A stretch of DNA of 64,000 bases from Amyelois transitella. Taxonomy: Eukaryota; Arthropoda; Insecta; Lepidoptera; Pyralidae. The DNA is taken from positions 1,942,001-2,006,000 of the forward strand of contig NC_083517.1 of the NCBI RefSeq assembly GCF_032362555.1, in the 5' to 3' direction. The notes under the pieces were generated by a model that did no database searches, was not told where the DNA came from, and was given only the letters and a program-made list of their open reading frames with translations. Position numbers and translations under genes: made by a program. Shown here one piece after another: positions 28,501-38,984 of this stretch. Within the stretch, counting starts at the first letter, position 1. Each line of letters begins with the position of its first letter.

Positions 28501-31500
28501 TAAACACGAAGAATTTTATAATTATTTTCAATTTCAAATAAACACGACCCCATTATACTAACCAAGATGTTTGTAGTTCCATTATCGGTAGAATAACTTG
28601 CACTAGTTGCATTATCTGGGTCTCCGTGATAAAATATACGGTGCAGAGTACGTCTAACTGAGAGTTTCACTTATGATTCATCATTCGTGACTCATGTGAC
28701 GTAAGTGACCATCGAAGATTGACACTAGAATGTGAATCCTACGCAACTACATCGAGATTCCATTACACACTCGCGTCTTTGTCCTTTACGGGGTAGACGG
28801 GGTAAATAGTAACAAGATTATAAGGATGTAAAATGTTTAAGTATAATGAATTTCATAATTTAGTGGGAAGACCTAGACTAGTGACCCGAAACTGCCGAGC
28901 TTGCATGAAGAGAGTTATGAATGTGGATGGAAGCGAAGGAAGTATGCAGGGCATTGCAGGGATTGTAGCAAGTGGAAAGATGTAGTCTCTGCCTATCCCT
29001 CCAGGAAAAAAGGCGTGATTTTAAGTATGTATGTATGTAGGTATAAATTTTATAAATAAGCGACAGGTTGCCCTGATCTCTTAGTCGCCTTTTACGAAAT
29101 CCGTGGGAATGAGATGGAGTGGATTTACGTTTTATTTTCTAAGTATTGTAAGACCACATCATAAATAGATAAAAATTTAAATTTTGAAGATAAGCCTGTG
29201 ACTTTACGTGTTGGCTTACGCCAACCTTTTTGAAATGCTGGTGTTGACAGCTATCAATAGTTTCAAGGCTTTTAATCCCTATCAGATTACCTTGGGAGGA
29301 TAAAAATCTTTGTGTGTGTTGTGTTGGTCCACCGCGACCATGTACCAATTACTATTTTACATTAGTTTGAATACTAACCGATGCTCTTACGGTGAGGAAA
29401 AATATCGTGAAGTAACCTGCTCAATCAGGTTCTCCTGCAAAGGTTGCGGAGATCAGATGGGAGTCGCTTCGTGTAAAAACCTGACTCACCCAATCCAGGA
29501 TCCATGGTCAAGAGCTTACTCCGGGCTCCTCTCCAGGGTGGTAAGGATGCAACCAGGACTTAAAAGGAGGAAGATGTAGATAAAAATCTTTTTGCATGTT
29601 GCCAATGCATAAACTCAAAATAACTGATAGAAAGAGGCTTTCATTAGAAACACTGTAATTTTTCACATGATCGGAGTCTCTGTAAAAGTCTATATTTATA
29701 GTTTAATCCCAAAAAAAGCGAGATCTGTAACAAGTTGACGACCTTTGGTTACGTAAAACCGCGAAATTTACATCTAATTCTCAGAATCCGTCCATATACC
29801 GTAAACTTAAACCGTAAATTTGTATCTTTTGTGTTACTCTACAAATGACTCGGACAATTCTATTAGATCTCAAGGCTACTCCTGTAGTCAACATTGTTAA
29901 CCAAGCGTAACAGTTAACTGTATCGGAATTACGGTTTCATTATCGTTTGGCCACGATAACAGGTCGTTATCAAGTAGGTCCTATTCTTTAAAATGGGAAA
30001 TGAAAGGGACGGTATGAGGTTCCCGGTTCCCATTTTCGTGAAAAAGAACTTTCTCCCAGTAGCTTTTACTCTGATTATTCAATGAACTTAACGATGCAAT
30101 CACTACATAGTATAAAGCAAAGTCATACGATCTTTAAAAGCACATAACGGATTTTGAAGCAGTTTTTTCAATAGATAGAGTGATTTAAGAGGAAGATTTA
30201 TATGTATAAATGCTAACGTGCGAAGCCGGGGCTGGTCGCTAGTATATTATAATAAAGTTACACTCTCAAGTCAGGAAGTCACGGTCAGTAATAGAAACGC
30301 GGCAGGCAGACGAGAAAAGTAAGAAGTCTGTTTAAGAGACATCAACATTATTATGATGTGACACCAACATACACAACTTTAAATATACTAGCGACTCAAC
30401 CCGGATTCGCACGGTGCGACTCCTTCATCTATATCATAGAAACCATGATGAATAAATTTTCTGATGAGTGGTTTTAAAGAAGATATAAAATAAATATATA
30501 ATCACATCACGTCGTGTTTCAGTCCATTGGCTGAAATATCATCTTTTGCGACGTCCAGCCATGATCTTGTTGGCCTGGTGGTAGCGGCATGGGCAGACAT
30601 CTGTTCCTCAAGTAGTCTGCATTTGTCAGCAGTTCTAAACTAAAGCTGGTAATATACATACATTTTTCCTAGATAAAAAAATCTAATCATAAGTTGTAAA
30701 GGTTCCCTTAGTACGTGTTGTCGGATGCGGTTATCAATGTTTACAGATCTTGACACGATTTTGATATCAACGGTCCTAATTACACAAGAAAGTTGGAGAC
30801 TTTGTTGACTTAGATAAAAACGCCGAAAGCGAAATGTTTTAAAATGTATCGAGGTAAATTCCTTGAACGTAAAAGAACGCTTGCTAGTAAGATTGTCAAG
30901 TTATCTCAATAATTAAAGCTACAATAATTTAGTAGATACTCGGGTTTCTTTATTAATTTTATGTACCTACCTAATACCTACTAAGTATAGTACACATTAT
31001 AAGTTTTATTTTTGTTTCTTGCGTATTTAAGTAACCTACCTATTGATGGTATTGAGATTTAAATGAATTGTGACAGGTGGCTAACCTATCGACTAAAACA
31101 AGAATTTTATTAGCAATTCTATCATAAAGCCAAACAGCTAAACGCAAGTATGTTTAATAGCTTATCACTTAGTCGCCTTTTACGACATCATTAATACATA
31201 CAGCTGAATCATTCTAGGCTATTCAAAAGTTCTTTAGTAAACCAAAAACGATAGAGATCACGAAATAAAATGCAGTAAAAAATAAGAATTTGACCAATTT
31301 TCCAGTGAAAGTTATATTGTGGTCGACCGGCAAATCTGAAATTTCACGTGCGGTTCATTACTTAAGTACCTTTTTTTTTAAATTTGCACGCAAGAATTAC
31401 TTAATGACCCTTCTTGCTGAACGACATATTACGATCAATTTAACATGGTTTTTTTTTTAATATACATATCTAAAAAAATTGTTGCGTTTCTTTCAAAATA

Positions 31501-34500
31501 ACTAGACTAGCTACCGCCTACTGCTCCGCTCGCTCTTAATTAAAATAAAGTAAAATTTGATTATTTTAAATCAAATTCGTATCAAATTATTTGTACTAGC
31601 TGTGCCCGCGACTTCGTCCGCTTGGAATAGTTATTCTGGGCATCATTGTAACCCTCAAGGATGAATAATTTACCCCGTTTTTTTTTCACATTTTACATTA
31701 TTTCTTCGCTCCTAGTTGCAGCGTGATGTTATATAGCCTAAAACCTTTCTCGATAAATGGTCTATTCAACACAAAAATATTTTTTCAATTCGAACCAGTA
31801 GTTCCTGAGATTAAACGCGTTCAAACAAACAAACTCTTCAGCTTTATAATATAAGTATATAGATATGGACGTACCTTCAAATTTCTTAAACCTTTAGTAA
31901 CTAAAGTATGACTCGGACCCTCGACCCCATGTCATTAATGGACGCTCCCAAGACAGATGCATATATGTAGATGGCCACCTGCATGTCGTTATACGGTCAA
32001 TACTATCATTAACTAATCTTTGCCCGTGCCTTCAACTCTTCGCCCGCGGGAAGAACTGTTTGCTTTAACTCCTGGGATAATATATTGTTTTGAATTCGAA
32101 TAGTAATTTAAAGCATTTCATATTAATTAAAATCAACAGTCCCGACTTATTAATACTTTATTATTAGATTTTTGGACATTACAATTTTATGTACTATTTA
32201 TCATTGATATTTATTTAATTTCTTTATTCAAATCAGTTCTTTTTATTAATATTTAAGTATTATGGAAATAATTGCCATATCTTTTGGTATCACTACATTG
32301 GTTAACGTCAAAAATTAAATTACTTTAAACAAAGTTTACTGCCGCTTCCAAAGCGTCAGTGCAGAAGAAGCGATAACAAACTGCACTGCACCATTTCATC
32401 AATAACGTCAACTTCAAACTTATCCAAACTTAGAATAGAAATGTGGACGAGAGAATACATTGTAATGATTAATCGATTTATAGTATATACGGAATTTAAA
32501 TAATTATCTAAGTCACATCGAGATGATTTACGGATTAAGCGACGAATTTAATCGAAATAGGTATATTTTGAAAATCGTCATACCAACATGCACACTAGCC
32601 TTTGTTTACAGTTGCAATGCGATGCATCGCGTTCACTGCATGTCGCAGACAATACCCGTGAAAGCAGATTGTATTGAAAGAAAATTAATGCATAGTGTCT
32701 TTCGTATTACTTACTTATACGTGTAGAGAAATGATGATTTAATTTCGTTTCATATTCACAATAGAATCACTGCATTTCGTGAAACTGTCGCGTATGAATG
32801 TGAATACCTTCTTGAAATGTTTGAAATTCTAAAATGATATCCGATATAATACTCGTATATCTAAAATGATATACATATATACCATTTATAAAGAGCCATA
32901 TTATGGTAAAGAAGATATACAATTTATTTAAAAAAGTTATCAAATGGTCGAACTGAGAAACTTCTCCTTTTTTGAAGTCGATTAATTAATACCAATAGTA
33001 ATTCTTATTTGAAATTCTACAATCTTTCCTGCTGACCACAGCGGAAATTAGCACTAGATGCGATCTAGATCACCTTGCACTGTGGTCTAGCCATAAACTA
33101 GACCGAGCTAAGTAATTTAGAATTTCCTGCTGCAAAAACTAGACCTCGAATAGCTAATGGAACAAAATTGTATATTGTACTCTGGACTTAAAAATTCGCT
33201 ATTTTCACGCCTTCATCCCTTAAATGGTAGACTAAAGCCGACAGTCTCGAAAAGACTGAAAGGCCACGTATTGCTGTATCCCTTATCGTCAGAATAGAGA
33301 TTTAAATAGTGACAGGTTGCAGGCTATATCCTATAAAAGAAGAATCCCAAATTTATTGGCCTTTCCTTTGATTGACATTTACCATTTGTACGGAATGATT
33401 TCTATTTGACGGAATGATTTGTTATTTCGCTTGTTCTTTGATGTAATTTTTTAGTTATTAGTTAGTCCTAGTTATTCCACAGAAAAGAAAGGGAAATCGC
33501 ACAAATGTTTTTACGAAATTTACATGGCACAGCGGCAATTTGTATTAAATGTAATATTTTATATCCAGTACACTACACATACACTCGTCATTGGAGCGCT
33601 TCAAATGGGGTTCAAAAATTAGCTGTCGTTTTGTGAGAATATTTGGTCCAGCGTACTTATATTATTCACGTCAGTGGATTTAAAGCTTCCTGCTGCGAGG
33701 AAGTGAGTAGACCTCGATAGCCAAGGGTCAGCAATGATTTGCCTCATTGAATTACCGGGTCGGGCTGGGTCGGCGGTTCTTTATGCCATCAGCTGCCTTC
33801 ATTAGCACGAGAATGATTCACGGCACTGGCAATGTCGCATTTACTAATTATTATGATGGATGGCCACGCAATTGTGCTGGATTGCTCAAGTTTATGAAGA
33901 TAAGGGAAAACGGATTTCTCAACTCATTACCATTCAAGATAAGGTTATTTTCTGGAATGCTATGACCGAAAATAATGGATAAAATTAACGGCCGTCGAAA
34001 TAGTAAGCAATTTAGTAGGTACATGAAACACATTCTTTATCTTTCGTTGCGTTTTGATCGATTTTTAGTTTTGGTTTAGTTTAATAATATAATAAGCGTA
34101 ATCGATTGCAAAGTCTTTTGGTTATAATTTTTAAATGAAATGTTATTTACATGTCATTATCAGGTATTTGCTAGGAGGCAGTCTCAGTACGAGGTAAACT
34201 TTCCGTATTGAATTCATTATAGCGTGATTCAGTAACTATTTCAATAAAGCATAAGGTTAACTTCGTGCAGTGAATACGTAAGTTTATTTCTTGAAGATAA
34301 AATCTTAAATACACAGCTGATGAAAGAAGAGAATGAGCAGTAGGTATTATTTTGAATCTACTTGACACAATATACGAGTACAATGGCCAGGGTGTTAGTG
34401 ATTGAAAACAAAATGAAGGTTTAACATAGACAAATGATTGAAGTGGTTTCAGTACAACTTCCTGTTCGGTTACGAGACAAACATTATCACCAAATGAGTA

Positions 34501-36535
34501 ACAATATGACGAAGTGCTACTATGAGTATCACAAACCACTTACTAGATAAGCATGACTTGGTATATTAGACATCCTATTCAAAATTCTCATTGATGATAC
34601 TTACCAACCCGTGTCGTTCGCATATTTGAGTTAAATATTTGCGACGAACATACAAACAGGTGAAGTAATCAATACAGGGAGTGAATGGGTCTGATAAGTT
34701 ATCAGTTTATCCTAGGGCTATGGAATTTATCAAGTGTTTGTTATCAACAGCGAAAGCCGAGCAGGTGATCTAGATTTGGTTTATTTAATTACTAGACTTT
34801 GGATTGTTTTTGTAGGCGATGGGCTAGCAACCTGTCACTATTTGAATCTCAATTCCATTATAAAGTTATACAGCTTTCCTTGCCTTTCTGTTTCCAAGAC
34901 TGTTCCCCGTTAGGGATAAAGAAGTGATGATATGTATGTATGGACTAGCACTAGGGACTCGCTATGGCTTTCCACGGCTAAACTGCAAAAAGAAATATTT
35001 GTCCTTATGGTACGTGTCGTTTTTGGAGCAGTCGGGACTAAGACAGATTTTACTCCTTGATCTCTATTTGTTTGTTCTGTTAAAACAATAGTTTCCGTGG
35101 GTATTGCGATTAACCTGTATTCTTTTGTATAAGGTGCTATTTGCACGTGTAGGAGAATAAAGTAAATTCGCGCGGGCAAAGCTGCGGTAAAGCTGTAGGT
35201 AAACGTATAATTTCCGATTTCTATGATGTAAGGGTCGTGGAGTTTGGCATTATCTTATGTAGGTACGTAAATACGTATCTAACTATTCATGATGATGAGA
35301 AATAGGTACGTTTTAAACCTCCGCTCTCTATACAAGTGTCATGCGGTCAGACGGCATTTTACTTTCATATGGTTGATATTGGTGAATAACCCTAACACAT
35401 TCGATTCCCGGCACGTAAGTTGACCTATGAGACGGGCACGTTAAAGAATGCCGACGTTAGGTTCATAGCTATTATTAGCTGTAATTAATAAGCGCTGGTT
35501 CGCCGCCATTTTGAATTAAATCCGGGATCCAAGAAATCCTCGCCTTTCTGTTTTTTTTGTACATAAAATCAGGCCTCTTTTCCGGACGGCTAGACAGAAT
35601 TGCATTCATATTTCACAACGTTACATTATTACTACTCAAGCAAGCTCGTCGCTATAAGGTTCTCTGGACCTGACCTTTTGCCAGGACGACCTCGGTCAGT
35701 GTCTAGGTAGATGATAAAAAAATAATAAAAATAAAGCCGCCGGCTTAGATAACAATCTAGACCAGTTTAGACTAAAGATTGGTGTGCAGTGTGCATTTTT
35801 AAATAGGTAGGTAGGTATGTATATTGTTGTTAGAAGTTCTAAACGTTCTAATATCAAACGTAGGTACCTACTATTGGTGGAGCAACTAATTCTAATATTA
35901 GCTTCTTACCTAAATTCCTACTTGAATCTTCTAATCAGATTCCAATTTGACTCTTAAAACTAAGTGATTGGAGAAACAAACACGTCTTTATCTCGCACGG
36001 GGTGGATAGTGTTTGAGATTGTTATCTTTCTACAATCTCTCTCGTCTTCGCGTTCTCCAAATTGTATCCTCAACCATGGCGTCACAGGACCCGGGGATCT
36101 AGATAGTCATAGATAGCGGTTAGTCGGTAACCACTTACCGTGGGCCGTATGCTTATTCGTCTAAATGGAATGGTGACTCACCACAGCTATCAGCTTTCCT
36201 CGCACTGTGATGCCGACCATTGGTGCAAACCGCACCTCTACTCCTGCCTCGATTTCCAGCTCTGCATCTCTTTCCACCAAAATATCATCCCGCAGAAGAT
36301 ATGGACTCCCATTCTTTCTCCACGCAGTACGACCACCTGTCACCACTCCGCCTGGTAATTCCGTCAACCCCGAAGTCTTATTCAACACATACGGATCTAT
36401 ATTCCCCGTCACCGTGTAATCCTGACCGTTACAAACACAAAAACATAAAAGAAACACAAGCGTCCTCCACTTATATTTTGTATCACTGAACTGGCTATGT
36501 CTCTTTTGCACCCCCATGTCTTCACCACTGTACAT
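68..36535 (-). CDS. bark: bark beetle/Anakonda-like tricellular junction receptor, 3' end outside window
   Basis: Eleven coding exons join in frame: 36182-36535, 14794-14957, 8453-14649, 7808-8019, 7359-7494, 5774-5993, 5107-5232, 2319-2580, 1719-1920, 822-954 and 68-188, giving about 2709 codons. All junctions are GT-AG with consistent phase. The order is signal peptide, SRCR, long parallel beta-helix stretches alternating with CUB-like blocks and two more SRCR domains, C-type lectin domain, one membrane helix and a basic tail. This is the architecture of Drosophila Bark/Anakonda, a large single-pass protein that organises tricellular (septate) junctions of epithelia. The assignment is from domain order and remembered blocks such as KCPPGW and YRRKLAQM. 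Drosophila Bark is around 3100 residues, so a cytoplasmic remainder probably lies left of position 68. The first ATG in frame (36535) was chosen; ATG 36517 is an alternative. Confidence 0.88.
1048..1500 (-). pseudogene. decayed copy of bark exon 9 split by transposons
   Basis: Positions 1048-1092 match the 3' end of exon 9 (GTTCTTCTGTCTACAGTCCG shared) and 1436-1500 match its middle (GAGTGACATAATCGAT shared). Between them lie the Helitron-like element 1093-1290 and a TTTGAATTT-tailed repeat (1312-1425). The copy is broken and cannot code. Confidence 0.75.
1093..1290 (+). mobile_element. short Helitron-like element
   Basis: It begins CACTACATAGTATAAAACAA and ends GCGAAGCCGGGGCGGGTCGC followed by TAGT. 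A short ACCCG/CGGGT stem precedes the CTAGT end, as in Helitron 3' ends. It splits a decayed copy of bark exon 9. Confidence 0.65.
1531..1719. repeat. degenerate 21-bp minisatellite at the bark exon 9 donor
   Basis: Units of the form GATCTCGTTCTGAATCTCACT start at 1531, 1552, 1573, 1594, 1656 and 1677, and the last at 1698 ends on the exon border. Several units carry GTGAG in the gene's sense, as the true donor does. Confidence 0.7.
1719..2580 (-). CDS. bark: bark exons 8-9: pre-lectin segment and C-type lectin domain
   Basis: Exon 8 (2319-2580) encodes VDLLRTKVDAKYNFW, then VDYRPYYMNN and the lectin-domain opening KCPPGWDVVADTCYMY with the helix EEARLFC. Exon 9 (1719-1920) supplies the remainder, with DRVWVNHID, CTSFAFSSIDITDC and the closing AFICE. 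The Cys pattern fits a C-type-lectin fold. The calcium-binding EPN/QPD and WND motifs are absent, so sugar binding of the classical kind is not expected. The donor of exon 9 (ATCG|GTGAGT) lies inside a 21-bp minisatellite. Confidence 0.87.
3235..3489 (+). repeat. family-1 SINE-like repeat
   Basis: Near full-length copy, from CCGTGTGGTTCCCGGCACC to GACGTGACCATATGTATGTA. It is in the 2581-5106 bark intron. The ATGT-repeat end suggests the 3' tail. Confidence 0.75.
4501..4535. repeat. (TA)n microsatellite
   Basis: About 17 uninterrupted TA units in the bark intron 2581-5106. Confidence 0.95.
5107..8019 (-). CDS. bark: bark exons 4-7: C-terminal beta-helix region
   Basis: Four exons (7808-8019, 7359-7494, 5774-5993, 5107-5232) continue the helix domain in frame. 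Recognisable blocks are QHNISNSEFRKNRDGAI, NPLVAIIRNEFNDNC, IHNNLFYGNHD, VTIYRNYFTRHRAMYQ and HYVDNVFFNPDNDYEM. Asn ladders and N-x-S/T sites persist. The introns carry repeats: one family-1 element in 8020-8452 and a mariner remnant in 5994-7358. Confidence 0.85.
6412..7260 (-). mobile_element. internally deleted mariner transposon
   Basis: The N-terminal transposase part begins at about 7151 (MDKNIEQRVCLKFCIANG) and the C-terminal part ends at 6457 (GAYFEGDKINLDE). A frameshift near 7020 and a deletion joining residues near SKTRAY to VMLTVFFDYRG remove the centre, including the first catalytic Asp. The second and third acidic residues remain in LILHHDNAPSH and YSPDMAPAD with 34 residues between them, the DD34D spacing of mariner. 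A sequence resembling a mariner terminal repeat (CTCTGTCAAGAAAGTAGCGG) lies at about 6411-6430; the other end is not clear. It sits in the bark intron 5994-7358 and cannot make an active enzyme. Confidence 0.85.
8122..8369 (-). repeat. family-1 SINE-like repeat inside the open frame past the bark mega-exon
   Basis: Near full-length inverse copy with a (CA)n stretch at its tail. It makes up over half of the 433-bp intron 8020-8452 and is open in the reading frame of the mega-exon. Confidence 0.8.
8453..14649 (-). CDS. bark: bark mega-exon (6.2 kb): SRCR, beta-helix and CUB-like repeats
   Basis: One uninterrupted 6197-nt exon encodes about 2066 residues. It completes SRCR 1, then runs through beta-helix tracts rich in N-x-x-x-N and short hydrophobic repeats. 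A CUB-like block follows (EIFVYDGNSDGKLLLHFD), then more helix, SRCR 2 (PHEGRLQVRMDDKWGTICNY to NDVGIRCYE), a further CUB-like block near SICIYDSQN, SRCR 3 (WVPMCDNRFTERNAQVVC to FVFIHCG), and another CUB-like block (DSLSLYDGDIYNITAPMIGY). This is a three-fold repeat of one SRCR/helix/CUB unit. Many N-x-S/T sites suggest heavy glycosylation of an extracellular region. The donor is GATTTA|GTAAGT; the open frame continues about 416 nt into the intron but that part is repeat-derived and not counted. Confidence 0.9.
14794..14957 (-). CDS. bark: bark exon 2: start of first SRCR domain
   Basis: The acceptor TTTCCAG|GGTCAG and donor GGAA|GTAAGT bound 164 nt. The sequence reads VRLSSSTPGIRLVDG then GRVQLLHKNKWRSVC, the N-terminal half of an SRCR domain. 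Its C-terminal half (ACRQLGFMGG to GIQCLPHH) begins the next exon, so the first SRCR domain is split by the small 14650-14793 intron. Confidence 0.85.
16384..16529 (-). repeat. family-1 SINE-like repeat, partial
   Basis: The copy keeps the GGTGCCGGGAACCACAAGGC head but lacks the tail third. Confidence 0.7.
17805..18056 (+). repeat. family-1 SINE-like repeat
   Basis: Full-length copy, from GCCGTGTGGTTCCCGGCACC to GACGTGACCATATGTATG, in bark intron 1. Confidence 0.8.
21543..21806 (-). repeat. tRNA-derived SINE
   Basis: Inverse copy of the element at 60524, with the same A and B boxes (GGTTCGAATCCCGGC) and a tail of TAAATAAATAAAAATAATAA type. Confidence 0.82.
22021..22276 (-). repeat. family-1 SINE-like repeat
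   Basis: Full-length inverse copy with an ACATACATAT tail, 215 bp from a tRNA-derived SINE. Confidence 0.8.
22745..22999 (+). repeat. family-1 SINE-like repeat
   Basis: Near full-length copy; the head reads GCCGTGTGGTTGCCGGCACC. It faces the copy at 22021-22276, forming an inverted pair. Confidence 0.78.
24673..24930 (-). repeat. family-1 SINE-like repeat
   Basis: Full-length inverse copy with a TACATACATACAT tail. Confidence 0.8.
26040..26290 (+). mobile_element. Helitron-like 3' end
   Basis: The segment ends AACGAAGTTTGTCGGGTCCG followed by CTAGTT, a common lepidopteran Helitron-like terminus. The 5' limit is uncertain. Confidence 0.45.
26697..26815 (+). mobile_element. short Helitron-like relic
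   Basis: The segment runs from TCCTACTAATATTATAAATG to GTGGCGCGCGGCCCCTAGTT, combining the 5' and 3' signatures of the same class in about 120 bp. Confidence 0.5.
28862..29040 (+). repeat. family-2 repeat
   Basis: The copy contains GCATGAAGAGAGTTATGAAT, AAGTGGAAAGATGTAGTCTC and an AAGGCGTGATTTTAAGTATG-type end with ATGT repeats. Other copies or fragments are at 2655-2745 (minus), 5284-5382 (minus), 35565-35730 (minus), 41603-41735 (minus), 47110-47155 (plus) and 62035-62175 (plus). Confidence 0.65.
29328..29577 (+). repeat. second-family tRNA-SINE, partial
   Basis: The body has CATGTACCAATTACTA, GGTTGCGGAGATCAGATGGG and CTGACTCACCCAATCCAGGA, without a recognisable head. Confidence 0.7.
30098..30243 (+). 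mobile_element. short Helitron-like element
   Basis: This copy has the same ends as the one at 1093-1290 (CACTACATAGTATAAAGCAA to CGGGGCTGGTCGCTAGTA), with an internal deletion. It lies in bark intron 1. Confidence 0.6.
31053..31193 (-). repeat. family-1 fragment
   Basis: Partial rearranged copy with GTGACAGGTGGCTAACCTAT and CTTAGTCGCCTTTTACGACA. Shorter fragments of the same family lie near 23625-23690, 25040-25115, 27090-27165, 28085-28226, 29050-29118, 47995-48025 and 54545-54592. Confidence 0.55.
31599..31862 (-). mobile_element. Helitron-like relic
   Basis: CTAGCTGTGCCCGCGACTTC to GCTTTATAATATAAGTATAT, read in reverse, matches the outer element at 44364-45700 but without the nested insertion. 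It therefore serves as the empty-site comparison for that insertion. Confidence 0.65.
33205..33365 (-). repeat. family-1 fragment
   Basis: Partial inverse copy with CAGTCTCGAAAAGACTGAAA and GTGACAGGTTGCAGGC. Confidence 0.6.
34815..34942 (+). repeat. family-1 fragment
   Basis: The 3' half of the element, from GTAGGCGATGGGCTAGCAAC to ATATGTATGTAT. Confidence 0.6.
36182..36535 (-). CDS. bark: bark exon 1: signal peptide and first beta-helix strands
   Basis: The exon encodes 118 residues. A hydrophobic core (TLVFLLCFCVCNG, about residues 26-38) followed by polar sequence looks like a signal peptide with a long n-region. The downstream blocks DDILVERDAELEIEAG and VRFAPMVGITVRGKL match the start of the first helix repeat in Bark proteins, and related blocks recur later in the protein (for example LEFGPNVGILVMG in the mega-exon). 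The donor GTG|GTGAGT is in phase 0. Additional 5'-untranslated exons upstream cannot be excluded. Confidence 0.85.
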
Positions 36536-37598
36536 TCCACTAACTGAACACAAATCCACTCATTTCACTGCAACGTTCCTCACCTGCCCGCAACCTATTT
36601 CGTCACATATTCCAACTTATCGCAAGTAATAAGTTTGATAACTGCATAAACGTTACAATCGCAATACTTTGGTAATTTTAATAAAATGTTTACTTTGTCT
36701 ACTATGCACAATATCAAAACAATAATCACGAAACAAAGGTGGGGCTTCAAAGAAAACAAACGAAAATACGCGTTGCACCGCGATGCGCGACCGTTGGACA
36801 AAGTAGTTTGGCCGGTTTTCGTTGTTTGTCGCCGTCGAGTTTACCGTGGAGCGGAGGCTACATGCCCTCCTCCCTTCCCGCACTCCGCATTCAAAAGCCT
36901 CCTCCTTCCCTTCTAGTTCACTCACCGGCCGGCCCGACCTCACTAACACAAAGCAACATATCAATGTGTGCGTGTGCAATGTACGCGGCGTACGAGGCGT
37001 ATTTTCATTCATTCACTCTTCGTTGTCATTCATAGCAGGTTGCTTCCGGTTAGTGCAGTGATTGATTTTTTTTAAATTTAAATCGAGAATAGTCTTCGAT
37101 TTATTTATGTTCGAGATTCCATATTTCATAGCGTATAGCGTACATGCTCAAGCTAATGCCCTCTATGCCTCGCACGAATCTCTTGAGCGAGAAGTAGAGA
37201 AGCTACACGAGTGCGACCCTGTTCATTCTCGTCGTCACCATGTCTTGTGACCCCTTGCCGAGTAAGTGCAGAAAACCACGAGAAAATTATGACATGAATA
37301 ATAACTACTTAGATGCAATTGCACGCGTCATGTTACCGTCGTTGTATTATCATTTCACCTTATTCTAGCATAGACAAGTAGATAAGGTCAATTCAAAATG
37401 CATGCTAATACCACAATTTCTTCACTCAATCGACATTTCAAATAATCAATCTTTCATTCATTCACTCTATTCTCCATTCCAAAGAAATAGCATTGATTTG
37501 TATCGTTTCCATGAATTTATTTTAGATTTGTTAATATTTAGAACTAATCTTATTGTTATTTATATTGAATATCACTCAGATTAACTTCACATTTACAG
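36536..37598. promoter_or_regulatory. divergent bark / Rsf1-like promoter region
   Basis: The two start codons face away from each other and are 1.27 kb apart. The stretch around 36770-37050 is GC-richer than its surroundings, as expected near transcription start sites. No TATA box at a convincing spacing was seen. Open frames here on both strands overlap one another and look like chance. Confidence 0.5.
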
Positions 37599-37800
37599 GT
37601 AAGTTGTATTTAATATTAAACTTTTGTTGCAACGGCTCATGGTTGTTGGCGTGGCATTTGGCGACATTTTGTTTTATTCTGTGTATCTAATTATTCACTA
37701 CACGGCTGCGTAGTATTATATTTTGTAGTAATATCACATTCTATAAATAAAAGAATGGGACCTTTAAGCCTTGTAGATAAAATATGATCTTTCTTTTCAG
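37599..37800 (+). other. putative 5'-UTR intron of the Rsf1-like gene
   Basis: A strong donor (TTTACAG|GTAAGT at 37598/37599) and the acceptor at 37800 bound a 202-nt intron immediately before the start codon. The untranslated first exon upstream cannot be delimited from sequence alone. Confidence 0.6.
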
Positions 37801-37809
37801 AAATTAACA

Positions 37810-38280
37810 ATGAGTTCAGGAGGTACTCGCGTTTATGTTGGCGGTCTTGTAGAGGGTATCAAAAAAGAAGATTTGGAGAGGGAATTTGACAAATATGGCA
37901 AACTAAATTCAGTTTGGGTGGCACTCAATCCCCCTGGTTTTGCGTTCATAGAATTTGAAAACATGCAGGAGGCGGAAGATGCGTGTAGTGCGATGAATGG
38001 GTTCGAGATGTTAGGCGCGACGCTAAAAGTAGAACTGTCGAGGAAAAGGGACGGCCCTCGCCGCAACGGTGGCGGGAACTTCAGGGGAGGCCGTGGGGGC
38101 GGCGGTAACTTCCGAGGGGGCCGGTCCTTCGGTGGGCCGGGTGGAAACAGATCCTTCAATAACTCATATGGAGGTGGTGGCGGCAGGCAAGGCGGTTTCA
38201 ATCGCAATGGCTCCGGTAATGGGTATGGATCAGGCAACGGTGGGAATTTCAGATCTCGGTCACCACTCTCACGATTTTAA
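37810..38280 (+). CDS. Rsf1: RRM/RGG RNA-binding protein, Rsf1-like
   Basis: A single coding exon gives 156 residues. One RRM occupies about residues 7-77, with RNP2 VYVGGL and RNP1-like PGFAFIEF. A glycine-rich tail follows (repeated FRGG, RGGGG, NRSFNNSYGG) and ends RSRSPLSRF, a very short RS element. The core TRVYVGGL, KYGKLNSVWVALNPPGFAF closely resembles insect Rsf1, a splicing repressor that binds SR proteins. Acceptor TTTTCAG at 37800 lies 9 nt before the ATG, so the upstream exon is untranslated. SRSF3/SRSF7-type proteins are the main alternative; the near absence of an RS domain favours Rsf1. Confidence 0.85.
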   Translation: MSSGGTRVYVGGLVEGIKKEDLEREFDKYGKLNSVWVALNPPGFAFIEFENMQEAEDACSAMNGFEMLGATLKVELSRKRDGPRRNGGGNFRGGRGGGGNFRGGRSFGGPGGNRSFNNSYGGGGGRQGGFNRNGSGNGYGSGNGGNFRSRSPLSRF

Positions 38281-38984
38281 TTTAGTTTTAGTCTTAAGTT
38301 AGGTATTAGTGTTATCGTAATCTGAAGCCTTCCGAGTGTTAAATTCAATGTCTTGTAATACTGGGGGGCAATACTCAGAAGAGTTTGATTTGTGTCATAA
38401 GGATTAAGAGGTAATCATTTTTATTATCTTTGTAGTAATAAGTTGACAAAAGACCCTATTTACTTAATAGCAAGATATGGATAAGACAAATGGGTCTCAA
38501 CTTTTTATTGTGCAGGTATTTGGAAATCAATTTGTCATTTTAATAACTAACTACTGCACTGTCTTACTTCGGCTATGTTGAGAATCTGCCATTTTCATAA
38601 TCTTACATTTAAAAAAACTAATATTTTGCAAAAAAGGAAGTAAATAGGGTAGAGTTTGTTTTAGATTTTATTCATAACAGTGGTAAGTCTTTTGTATTAC
38701 TTTGTAACAGACTGTAACAATACTAATATAATGTGCTCTGTGAACTGTACCCTAATTCATCTTATTCTGGTATGCTACCAAAAAGGATTATCCATGAATA
38801 TATGAAAAATTTATATAGTTCTAGAGTTTAAATGTATACTAGCACTGTCTGTTTAGAATTTCTGTGCACATCATAGTGTAGGTAGGGTCAAATGGTACAT
38901 ATCTTAACCAATCTCTGAAAGCATTTCACATTGAGGTGTGGGAAATAATGTCATTTATTATCTTTCAACATTTCTGATGGTAAC

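Larger units (their letters stand above)
14958..36181 (-). other. bark intron 1 (21 kb), no gene recognised
   Basis: No convincing gene was seen on either strand. The open frames are short, lack family resemblance and often overlap repeats. The stretch holds family-1 copies, a tRNA-SINE, Helitron-like relics and AT-rich unique sequence. Long first introns often carry enhancers, but none can be named from sequence. Confidence 0.6.

Noticed and set aside
37833..38237. Proline-rich 134-residue frame opposite the Rsf1-like gene
   Set aside because: It is the mirror of a glycine-rich coding sequence and has no family resemblance.
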